From the NCBI RefSeq assembly GCF_028595325.1, contig NZ_JAQQXR010000003.1, positions 539,120 through 603,119 on the forward strand: a stretch of 64,000 nt of DNA. The letters run 5' to 3'. A program made the translations under genes and the position numbers. This DNA is from Janthinobacterium fluminis. GTDB lineage: Bacteria > Pseudomonadota > Gammaproteobacteria > Burkholderiales > Burkholderiaceae_D. Below, piece after piece: positions 26,229 to 33,893 of the stretch; position 1 is the stretch's first letter, and each line of letters begins with the position of its first letter. Under the pieces are notes generated by a model, which made no database searches, was not told where the DNA came from, and was given only the letters and a program-made list of their open reading frames with translations.

Positions 26229-27482
26229 CTAGATCCGTTCGCGTGGGAAGCGCCAGTTCATGAAATTTTCGATTGTAGAGTCATTGCCGAGCAACTGCCG
26301 GGCTTCATTGATTAGTTCTTGCAGCCGTTTCATGTCATGCTCGTCGAGATCGGCGACTTCCCTCTCAATCTTCGCTATGAAGCGCTCAAGGCGGTCGCGT
26401 TTTTCGGAAGCCTCGATCAACGCGTCAAGCTCAGTATAGCTCTCTTTGAGTGCGTTAAGTCGCCGCTTTTCTTCCTCATCTTCCTTCCACTTTCGGCGCA
26501 TAGCCTCATACCGAAATTTTTCAGCCTCGGCGTGCTCCTTGCCGAGTTTGATCGTACTCGCGGCATCTTCTTGGCAATCCTCCACCTCTCGAACAAGGCT
26601 GGTAAGTTTTTTGACGAAATCTCCCGAACGAGTTTCTTTCCATTGCCTTGACCACTTGGTGTCATAGTAAGAAGCGTAGAGCTGAAGGCACAGGCGGCCG
26701 CTGGGAATATCTTGGGTCGACGTCCAGTGGTCCACGAGCCCTCTAGTTGATTTCGGCGCAACGTAGTCCACCTCGTGAACGTACTTTCCGTTCACGTATC
26801 TCATCTTGGTAGATTCTGTGAGCTCAAGAATAGTGATTCCGATAGGTGTACCGTTCAGGTAGAGCACAGTGTTGCGCGCGGGCGACCAGAAATTGTTATA
26901 GGAATGAGTCTTGTCAGGCTTGTCGCGCGTATCGACAGGAGGCCGAGTGATTTGCTCCCCAACCGATGCAAATGTCACGCGGTGTCCACGTCGCTCCAAC
27001 GCAAGGAAAAACTGGTTTGCAAACTCAAGCGCCACATCGAGCGTCGTTTTTGTAACCTGCAGGTCCGGCAGGAGGCGTTTTGCCGGCTTTAGGTAGTCGC
27101 CACGGTGGGTGAGCCTCCCAACAAGAAATAATGCCCGTGTGTTTGCCAGTAACGCGTGCTCAGTTGCTGTATGGCGAGTGGTCGCTTTTCCTTTTCGTGG
27201 AGTGTCAGATTTTTTCGCCATGTTTGAAGGAGCATGTGAAACATCTGGTATCCCGCCATTCGGCTCCCAAGATATTTCTTCCCCAGGTTGGACTTCGGGT
27301 AAGTTGGGGCGCGGTGGTGCCTTACCGACGGCTAGTTTTGCCCAGTAGCCTCTCGCCGGCCGCGGCACGTTGAGGTGCGTGCAGACGCGCGCCAGATAGC
27401 TGGACGACACATTGAACCGCTTTCCCACGGAAAGCATTGGTTCAGTCCATACAAGCTCAAATAGTTCTAACCGGGTTAGCAT
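26229..27482 (-). CDS. HTH/coiled-coil protein of unknown function in defence island
   Basis: A 417-residue protein. The N-terminal 50 residues (LFELVWTEPMLSVGKRFNVS, then LARVCTHLNVPRPARGYWAKL) look like a helix-turn-helix with a conserved RGYWAKL extension found in many island-borne hypothetical proteins. A central alpha/beta region follows, then a strongly charged helical segment (residues about 300-400) that should form a coiled coil. The ATG at 27482 is preferred; an in-frame TTG 12 codons earlier is possible. Upstream partner of the HEPN gene. I do not recognise a function; a sensor or antitoxin role is speculation. Confidence 0.65.
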   Translation of the reverse strand: MLTRLELFELVWTEPMLSVGKRFNVSSSYLARVCTHLNVPRPARGYWAKLAVGKAPPRPNLPEVQPGEEISWEPNGGIPDVSHAPSNMAKKSDTPRKGKATTRHTATEHALLANTRALFLVGRLTHRGDYLKPAKRLLPDLQVTKTTLDVALEFANQFFLALERRGHRVTFASVGEQITRPPVDTRDKPDKTHSYNNFWSPARNTVLYLNGTPIGITILELTESTKMRYVNGKYVHEVDYVAPKSTRGLVDHWTSTQDIPSGRLCLQLYASYYDTKWSRQWKETRSGDFVKKLTSLVREVEDCQEDAASTIKLGKEHAEAEKFRYEAMRRKWKEDEEEKRRLNALKESYTELDALIEASEKRDRLERFIAKIEREVADLDEHDMKRLQELINEARQLLGNDSTIENFMNWRFPRERI

Positions 27483-27748
27483 GGTTGGGAAATAGGGATG
27501 ACCTTTGCATGAGCGCAACCACTAGCGATGAGCTCAAATCAAGCTTCCTGGCAACTCAATGCCATTTAGCCGCCGGAACAGGATTAGAGCGAACGAATCG
27601 ATCATATCAGATATGTAGTCAGTACTTGCCCTGTACTAGCTACTTCAGACTCCAACGGGCATAGCTTGGTTGCGCAGTCTTTGGGAATTTTTGCGTAGTC
27701 GTTTTTCAGCTCATCGTGAAAAGAGAGAAATGAATCGCCACGAGTCTG

Positions 27749-28711
27749 CTAGACACCCGCGAGCCGTTCAAAATGCCTTCGCTCAAACGCTACTGGCGAA
27801 AGCCTGTCATTGAATCCGTGACGGCGCTTCGGATTGTAGAACATCTCGATGTAGTCGAAGATATCCTGTCTGGCGTCGTCCCTGGTTGCATAGATCTTGC
27901 GCTTGATGCGCTCGCGCTTTAAAAGTTGGAAGAAGCTTTCAGCGACAGCATTATCATGACAGTTTCCACGCCGGCTCATGCTTGGCTCCAACCGATGCGC
28001 CATCAAGAAATCGCGCCAGTCCTTGCTGGTGAACTGCGAGCCCTGATCCGAATGAACCATCACAGGATCCGCTGGCTTACGTCGCCAAACAGCCATCAAC
28101 AGCGCATTCATCGCCAGCGCCGTATCAATCCGCGAGCTCATCGACCACCCGACGACCTGGCGAGAGAACAGGTCGAGTACAACTGCCAGATATAGCCAGC
28201 CTTCATAGGTCCGAATGTAGGTTATGTCCGTCACCCAGACCCGGTTTGGCTCAAGCACGTCAAATTGCCGCTGCAGATGATTCGGCGCCACCACTGATGG
28301 CACGCCGCCGCCTTTCCACTTGCGCTTACCGTACCCGGTCTGCGAGCATAGCCCCGCCGAGCGCATGATGCGGTGAACGCGATTGATGCCGCACCGCTCG
28401 CCCAGTTCGCGCAGATCATCGGATACTTTGCGGTAGCCGTAGACCGTGCCGCTTTCCAGCCACGCCTGCTTGATGTGGCCAAGCAGGCGCTTGTCTTCCT
28501 TGGCCCGCTTGCTTTCAGGTTGAGCGCACCAGGCATAGAAGCCGCTAGGATGACCCCCCATCATCTTGCACAAGCACCGCACTGAAAATTCGTCCTGTAC
28601 TTCCTGAATGAAGGCGTACCTTACCCGGACGTCTTGGCAAAGTACACCGCGGCCTTTTTCAAGATGTCGCGCTCCTCGGTAACGCGCTTCAATTCGGCCT
28701 TCAGTCGCCAC
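27749..28711 (-). CDS. IS3-family transposase OrfB (DDE integrase domain)
   Basis: Catalytic part of the IS3 transposase. The recognisable protein begins near VRYAFIQEVQDEFSVRCLC and contains an HTH_21 region (HIKQAWLESGTVYGYRKV) and the rve core with the DDE residues in VTDITYI, HSDQGSQF and DNAVAESFF. The stop codon lies within the terminal repeat. The listed right boundary is the open frame; translation normally enters this frame by a -1 shift from orfA, for which a TTGAAAAAGG stretch in the overlap is a plausible slippery site. All catalytic residues are present, so the element may be active. Confidence 0.9.
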   Translation of the reverse strand: MATEGRIEARYRGARHLEKGRGVLCQDVRVRYAFIQEVQDEFSVRCLCKMMGGHPSGFYAWCAQPESKRAKEDKRLLGHIKQAWLESGTVYGYRKVSDDLRELGERCGINRVHRIMRSAGLCSQTGYGKRKWKGGGVPSVVAPNHLQRQFDVLEPNRVWVTDITYIRTYEGWLYLAVVLDLFSRQVVGWSMSSRIDTALAMNALLMAVWRRKPADPVMVHSDQGSQFTSKDWRDFLMAHRLEPSMSRRGNCHDNAVAESFFQLLKRERIKRKIYATRDDARQDIFDYIEMFYNPKRRHGFNDRLSPVAFERRHFERLAGV

Positions 28712-28899
28712 ATCTCGTCAGATTGGGCGTCCTGGGCCTTGCGTTCAACTTCGGGCACGCCATACCGCTTTGTCCACGCATAGATGCTGTGGATGCTGAC
28801 ACCAAGCCGTTCGGCGACCTCGGCAGCTGGATGCCTGCGATCAACAATCTGCTTGACCGCAGCGACCTTAAATTCTTCCGTGTAACGCTTCCCACTCAT
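28621..28899 (-). CDS. IS3-family transposase OrfA
   Basis: A 92-residue HTH_Tnp_1 protein: MSGKRYTEEFKVAAVKQIV, helix-turn-helix VAERLGVSIHSIYAWTKRYG, then a leucine-zipper-like helix LKAELKRVTEERDILKKAA used for dimerisation. It binds the terminal repeats and provides the N-terminal part of the OrfAB fusion transposase. Complete and undisrupted. Confidence 0.92.
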   Translation of the reverse strand: MSGKRYTEEFKVAAVKQIVDRRHPAAEVAERLGVSIHSIYAWTKRYGVPEVERKAQDAQSDEMWRLKAELKRVTEERDILKKAAVYFAKTSG

Positions 28900-28958
28900 G
28901 ATTTCTCCTTTGCCTAAATTATGGCTCAGGAGTGTCTACAATAGTCGTGGTGATTCAA

Positions 28959-28979
28959 ATCAATATGCTATATATTGAT
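28959..28979. promoter_or_regulatory. Perfect 8-bp-arm palindrome upstream of the helicase-nuclease gene
   Basis: ATCAATAT-GCTAT-ATATTGAT lies 108 bases upstream of the start codon at 29088, in the short AT-rich segment left between the IS element and the gene. It has the form of an operator for a dimeric regulator and overlaps AT-rich sequence suited to a promoter. Confidence 0.45.
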
Positions 28980-29087
28980 CAATCGATCCATAGGAAGTGC
29001 GAAATCTAGATATTTTGGTTCCGCGAGGTAGTAAATGGTCGGACATCTCTGATTGCCGGGTTCGAGACACTACTTGAGAGGCAGCTT

Positions 29088-31991
29088 ATGAAATATGCGT
29101 TCCCGGAAAATCATGGCTTATCCGCCGCGACCATCGATCAGCTCGTCTTCAAAGAAGGAGCGAACCCGGCATTGAGCAATGCACAATTTGCAGCTCTTGA
29201 AGCAGGGGTTGGTCGTGGCGATAGCCTTTTAGTAGTCTCACCGACATCGACGGGGAAAACACAAATTGCTCTTTGGGCGATAGCTAAGAGTTTGGAGTCT
29301 GGTTGCAATACAGTGTACTTGGTCACTCACCGCGCGCTCGCCCGGCAAAAATTCGATGATTTTGGTAAATTTCTGCTACCAACGTATCTTTCCGGTGACA
29401 GTTCGGCTCTAGTCATTGCGACTGGAGACTATGTGGAAGATGCCGATGGCGAGGTTCCAAAGGAACCGCTTGGTGCGCCACTTTTGGTCGCCACATATGA
29501 AAAATACCTTGCAATGTTGTCTGCGTCGGGCGTCCCAACCGATATGCGACGCACCGTTATTGTTTGTGATGAGATTCAATTGCTTGGTGATGCACATCGC
29601 GGGCAAAGCGTCGAGATTCTGCTGACGCTCTTGCGCAACGCGGGATGGAAGCAATTCGTGGGATTATCCGCAGTCCTTCAAGCGAAAGACGCACAAAGCT
29701 TAGCCGATTGGTTGGAGGTTCGACTTGTCGTCGAAACGACTAGAGAAAAGCAACTGCGATACGAGTGTTGGACACCAAAGGGTATCGCTGTGTCAAGTTC
29801 GGAGCGACCCGAGCAAATCGACGATGGAGTACCGATTCCCGCCGGCGTCGAAGTTAGACCTATATCGGTCCTCATATCATTACTTAAAGAGGGCAAACCA
29901 CCAGTACCCATCATAGTTTTTTGCATGAAAAAGCAAGATACATATGACTTGGCCCGGGAATTCTTGGATGCCGCTCAGCATGCAAAGAAGGGACAGCTTT
30001 CACTCGCCTTCGATGGACTGCCAGAGACTACTGCGAATGGTTTTCTCGCCGGTACCCTTGAATGCAGAGTTGCATCTCACAACGCGGACTTGACTGAAGA
30101 GGAGCGGCGAATCGTCGAGCAGCATCTTGCGGACGGAAAACTGGATGTTGTTTTTGCGACTACTACTCTGGCCGCTGGTGTGAATTTTCCGCTTGGTGCG
30201 GCAGTTTTTGCAAGTTGGAAGCGTTGGGATGGCGATCAGAAATTACATGTCCCTATCGATTCCGCCGATTTTCATAACATGGCCGGTAGGGTTGGCAGGA
30301 TGGGCTTTGACCATGAACACGGTCGGGTCATATTTTTCGCAAATAGTGAGATGGAAATTCGGAAAGCGCGTGATTATCTAGACCTTGGTGAATTGCCGGT
30401 ATTGGAACCGCGCGTCACGCCAGAGAAATTCCAACAGCTTGCCCTACAGTTGGTCGCCTCCGGCTTGACCTCATCCAGAACTGATTTGGAAAAGCTCGTG
30501 TGTACGACGTTTAGTGCTCTTCGTGAACAGTCCAGAAATCAAAAGGGGTTTGGATTGTGGCCTGAAAAGCTTACAAGTGCCGTGGATGGCTTACTTCTAG
30601 ACGGGCTTTTGATTCTTTCGTCCTCCGAGAATTTGAGCGCCACGCCAGTAGGAAAAGCGGTCGGATATAGTGGATTGTTACCGGCGACATGCATGTTCTT
30701 ACTTGCCTATCTCGTTTCAACAGGCAACACACTAGTCCAATGTCTACCTGGATCTAAATCGGGGGGAGACATGCCAAAGCTTGCATTCCTCTTGTTCCAT
30801 GCATGTTTTTCAAGTCCTGAGTTTCGACCAGTTAAGGGATCGCGTCCCACTCGCTTTTTACCTTACCCGCTGGAGAAATATCAACTCTTTGACCCAAGTG
30901 AATTCTCCAGTGACATGGCGGAACCAGTTTGGCAGGCGGATATCATGCCGGTCAACGCTGCTAAACTAAGCTGCGACTGGATGGACGGTGGCGAGATCCG
31001 TAAGCTTGAGGATGCGTTACCCTACCTAAGCGCTGGCATGCTACTTGAACTCTTCCGAAATCTATGCTGGGTGATGCAGGGTCTATCTGCAATAGCGACA
31101 GCAGCGTCTGACAAGCGAGTTCCCAATGCCCTCCGGCCTAAGGTACTTCAAAATGCACACGCTAGTTTGGACTCATTGGCCAAGTTGCCCCGCGTAATGC
31201 GAAGGTTAAGCCTTCGCGTAAGTGAAGGGCTACCCGACGAAGTTCTCTGGATGATGTCTCTGAACCTGCCTGGTTCGCCGTTCCGGCTTCAACGCGGTGA
31301 AATTTTGGCCCTTCGAGCAAGCGGTTATTCTTCACCCGAAAAAGTAATGCTTAGCTCGGCTGATGCGAACTCCGTTCGTGGCGCCGTATTTGTGAAAGCG
31401 AAGCCTACCCCATTCGCGAAGGCCAATTGGCTTAGGGATACATGTCGTGACTGGAAGATGCGTCAGAGACAACGGGCTGCTGAGCGGCATCATAAGCGAG
31501 CCTCAAAGTGTCCACGTCGCGACCTACTCGAACAGTATTACGCGATGAAGGGGAGCGAGTTCGAAATAGCATTTGAGAATGTGCTTGAGTTCTTGAAAGT
31601 TGATTTTGAAAAGCTGGACGACAAAACAAAAACAGGCGCGCCAGACTATTTACTAAGACTGAAGGGATCGCCGCCGCTGGTCATTGAGCTCAAGTCCAAA
31701 GAGGGCGATAAGCTAGTTGACTACAATAAGGCAGTCGAGGTGCTCGCTGCGTCAGAGGTACACGGCCACAAAGACACATTTTGTGTGACACTCTGTCATC
31801 CTGGTGTTGATCCTAGCGTCCCATTGGTGATTGCCACGTGTGGGCGCCTTAGTGTTGTTGAAAGCCATGACCTGGGTGAGGCGCTTCTTCGTCTTTGCGA
31901 AGGAGCATTGTCGGAAGAACAGATTTGGCAATGGCTTGCTACACCTGGACAAGCACTCGCAGGTGATTTACCGTTTAGAGAATATGGCTAG
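29088..31991 (+). CDS. Superfamily 2 helicase fused to a PD-(D/E)XK nuclease
   Basis: A 967-residue two-part enzyme. Residues about 40-420 form a Ski2-like DEAD/DEAH helicase: motif I SPTSTGKT (51-58), motif II DEIQ (161-164), motif III GLSAV, motif V TTTLAAGVNFP and motif VI NMAGRVGRMGF (about 397-407). The last 150 residues carry a PD-(D/E)XK nuclease: E826, D853 in GAPDYLLRL, and E867/K869 in VIELKSK. The middle is helical and unassigned. ATG at 29088 after GAGAGGC. First gene of the rightward cargo, 151 bases before the ABC-three-component operon. Fusions of this kind are typical of anti-phage or DNA-degrading systems. I do not recognise it as one of the named systems. Confidence 0.8.
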   Translation: MKYAFPENHGLSAATIDQLVFKEGANPALSNAQFAALEAGVGRGDSLLVVSPTSTGKTQIALWAIAKSLESGCNTVYLVTHRALARQKFDDFGKFLLPTYLSGDSSALVIATGDYVEDADGEVPKEPLGAPLLVATYEKYLAMLSASGVPTDMRRTVIVCDEIQLLGDAHRGQSVEILLTLLRNAGWKQFVGLSAVLQAKDAQSLADWLEVRLVVETTREKQLRYECWTPKGIAVSSSERPEQIDDGVPIPAGVEVRPISVLISLLKEGKPPVPIIVFCMKKQDTYDLAREFLDAAQHAKKGQLSLAFDGLPETTANGFLAGTLECRVASHNADLTEEERRIVEQHLADGKLDVVFATTTLAAGVNFPLGAAVFASWKRWDGDQKLHVPIDSADFHNMAGRVGRMGFDHEHGRVIFFANSEMEIRKARDYLDLGELPVLEPRVTPEKFQQLALQLVASGLTSSRTDLEKLVCTTFSALREQSRNQKGFGLWPEKLTSAVDGLLLDGLLILSSSENLSATPVGKAVGYSGLLPATCMFLLAYLVSTGNTLVQCLPGSKSGGDMPKLAFLLFHACFSSPEFRPVKGSRPTRFLPYPLEKYQLFDPSEFSSDMAEPVWQADIMPVNAAKLSCDWMDGGEIRKLEDALPYLSAGMLLELFRNLCWVMQGLSAIATAASDKRVPNALRPKVLQNAHASLDSLAKLPRVMRRLSLRVSEGLPDEVLWMMSLNLPGSPFRLQRGEILALRASGYSSPEKVMLSSADANSVRGAVFVKAKPTPFAKANWLRDTCRDWKMRQRQRAAERHHKRASKCPRRDLLEQYYAMKGSEFEIAFENVLEFLKVDFEKLDDKTKTGAPDYLLRLKGSPPLVIELKSKEGDKLVDYNKAVEVLAASEVHGHKDTFCVTLCHPGVDPSVPLVIATCGRLSVVESHDLGEALLRLCEGALSEEQIWQWLATPGQALAGDLPFREYG

Positions 31992-32070
31992 ATGATAGGC
32001 TTTAGAGCAGCGAATAGGCAATAGTGACACCATCGCACTCGCAAATATGGGCGTCAACACAAACTCAAAA

Positions 32071-32098
32071 TTGAATCGCAAATCGCACACGCTAGTAT
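32071..32098 (+). promoter_or_regulatory. Possible promoter of the ABC-three-component operon
   Basis: TTGAAT and TAGTAT (each 4 of 6 consensus bases) are separated by 16 bases, 45 bases upstream of the hydrolase start codon, in the 151-base gap after the helicase-nuclease gene. Weak support; the operon could also be read from upstream. Confidence 0.3.
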
Positions 32099-32142
32099 GC
32101 TTGGCAACGTAATAATTTAACCACATAGGTGACGAAAAGATC

Positions 32143-33381
32143 ATGATTGAATTTATTTCTAAGAATAACAAAAAGAATCTTGTCATTTTTGTGCACGGAT
32201 TCACAGGAGGGAAAGACACTTGGAAAAATCTAACCCATGGATTTTTCTTTGATCAATTGGCAGAATTGCCATTAGTTGCCGAAAATTTCGACGTCGCTTG
32301 TTTTGAGTATTTTACAAAACTTACTAATCTTTTCCCTGCTGCAAACTCTTACATCGCAAAAATAAAGTCAATTTTAAAGATGTCTTCGGATAAGGCCGAG
32401 AAGAATATCGGAATTTCAGAGATATCAGAACTTTTTCGAAGCTATATCAGATTCCAATTAGCTGGATATGAAAATATCGTTGTAATTGCTCATAGTATGG
32501 GAGGGTTGGTTGCGAAATCTGCCATACTTAAGGACATCGAGCAAGGATATAATAATAAAATTAGCCTATTTATATCACTGGCGGTGCCACATTTGGGTGC
32601 GGATTTAGGGACTTATGGAAAGTTACTTAGTAATAATCAACAAATAAACGACCTAGCGCCGTTGAGTGAATTTTGTCCTCGGCTGAATAATAAATGGGTA
32701 AAACAGTCAAATCGCCCTCCAATAAAATATTTTTATGGGACTTATGATGACGTCGTAACAAAACAGAGTGCGATTGGTACGGATGATATTGAGCAAGACA
32801 TAATAACGTGTAACGACGACCATCTGACTATCTGCAAACCGGCAGGCGCATCTTGTATTGCAATGATGGCTGTGCATCACTTCTTATCGGATTTCATAAA
32901 TGGAACCTCTGATAATAATTTGGATATTATTAAGTTAGAAGATGATTCTCAATTTGACGATGAATTTTTCGTGTTGAAGTTATTGTTGGCTGATGTGCAT
33001 AATTCGACAATTAAGCATTCAAAAGAGCATTTTCTCAATGCTGAATATGCTAGAAAGCTATTCAGCAGTTCGTCTGATCAGAAGAAATTGGGCCAACTAT
33101 ACGGGCGAATAAGGACTCTGTATCAAGATAGTTACGATAAGTTCGCAAATAATGGCCACGGAAACTCAGGCGAGCTAGTTGCCGAAATCCATCAAAAAAT
33201 CATTAGTGAGGACGCCGGTTACCTCAAAACTGCATTGCCGCTTATACATGGACTTCATAAAAAAGGAATGTTGCATCAATTAGCAAATGACCTTAATGAT
33301 GATGTTTGGTGGAGCGAAGAGCGTTCAGAAGAGGCTCTTCGAAAGATTAAAGCCGGGCTAGATGAGACTACTCAAAAATGA
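32143..33381 (+). CDS. ABC-three-component system effector: alpha/beta-hydrolase (lipase-like)
   Basis: A 412-residue protein. The first 240 residues are a DUF676/lipase-type alpha/beta hydrolase with oxyanion loop VHGFTGG (17-23), nucleophile elbow AHSMGG (Ser118), a likely acid at Asp202/203 (YGTYDDVV) and catalytic His227 (CNDDHLTI). The last 120 residues (ELVAEIHQKIISEDAGYL, then WWSEERSEEALRKIKAGL) resemble the C-terminal module that ties effectors to ABC-three-component or Lamassu-type ATPases. It overlaps the next gene by ATGA. Expected role: once released by the ATPase complex it attacks membrane lipids or a metabolite and halts the cell. The triad is intact. Confidence 0.75.
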   Translation: MIEFISKNNKKNLVIFVHGFTGGKDTWKNLTHGFFFDQLAELPLVAENFDVACFEYFTKLTNLFPAANSYIAKIKSILKMSSDKAEKNIGISEISELFRSYIRFQLAGYENIVVIAHSMGGLVAKSAILKDIEQGYNNKISLFISLAVPHLGADLGTYGKLLSNNQQINDLAPLSEFCPRLNNKWVKQSNRPPIKYFYGTYDDVVTKQSAIGTDDIEQDIITCNDDHLTICKPAGASCIAMMAVHHFLSDFINGTSDNNLDIIKLEDDSQFDDEFFVLKLLLADVHNSTIKHSKEHFLNAEYARKLFSSSSDQKKLGQLYGRIRTLYQDSYDKFANNGHGNSGELVAEIHQKIISEDAGYLKTALPLIHGLHKKGMLHQLANDLNDDVWWSEERSEEALRKIKAGLDETTQK

Positions 33382-33884
33382 AAAGCATAGTCCCATATGT
33401 GGTGCCAGATCATGATGTAAACCTTAATTCTGCTCTTTTAGTTTTGGTGTTGCATTTTTTGGCAAAATCCGAACGAGGTAAATTATTGCTGAATAACGAG
33501 CGGTTACTGATATTTTTGTATCTTGTGAAGAACCCAGTGGCGCTCTCAAATGTTTTAACACAATTGGGACGCCAGGGTTTGGATCTTGACGAATCAGAAT
33601 CGTATTCCATCAATAGTATTTCGTTGAATTTCGACCCACTCTTCGATAACGATTGGTTAAAAAGCCTATTAGTTAGGGTTTCTGCCAAGGGGCTGCTGCA
33701 ATCTGAGTACCGAAAAGTAGATGGGTTTATGTATTATTTGTCGGATCAAGGTAACACGATAGCTGAAAAATTTGATGGAGAGTATTTCGGTAGGATACGC
33801 GGTTTCTTAAAAAGTCTAATTCAAATTCGAGCAGAGCCAACAAGAAATTTGAATCAATTGCTTAATAATATTTTCAAACGATAA
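33378..33884 (+). CDS. ABC-three-component system middle component (LmuC-like)
   Basis: A 168-residue helical protein, probably with a winged-helix core (LVKNPVALSNVLTQLGRQG, later YLSDQGNTIAEKF). Its size and place between hydrolase and ABC ATPase are those of the middle component, a small adaptor joining effector and ATPase. It is translationally coupled to the hydrolase (ATGA) and is followed by the ATPase nine bases later. The assignment rests mainly on context, length and predicted fold. Confidence 0.65.
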   Translation: MKSIVPYVVPDHDVNLNSALLVLVLHFLAKSERGKLLLNNERLLIFLYLVKNPVALSNVLTQLGRQGLDLDESESYSINSISLNFDPLFDNDWLKSLLVRVSAKGLLQSEYRKVDGFMYYLSDQGNTIAEKFDGEYFGRIRGFLKSLIQIRAEPTRNLNQLLNNIFKR

Positions 33885-33893
33885 CTTTCCAAT

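Larger units (their letters stand above)
27747..28942 (-). mobile_element. IS3-family insertion sequence
   Basis: About 1.2 kb with orfA and orfB in overlapping frames. The ends are imperfect inverted repeats: left TAGACACCCGCGAGCC, right (inward) TAGACACTCCTGAGCC. AGTC occurs directly on both sides (27743-27746 and 28943-28946), a plausible 4-bp target duplication. The element sits in the divergent control region between the HEPN operon (leftward) and the helicase-nuclease gene (rightward), so it may have altered expression of either. Confidence 0.8.

Noticed and set aside
25258..27729. Shared 14-base string CTCATCGTGAAAAG at 25258-25271 and 27711-27724
   Set aside because: One copy is outside the island and the other is next to the IS element; without further matching flanks it is likely chance and not an end of a mobile element.
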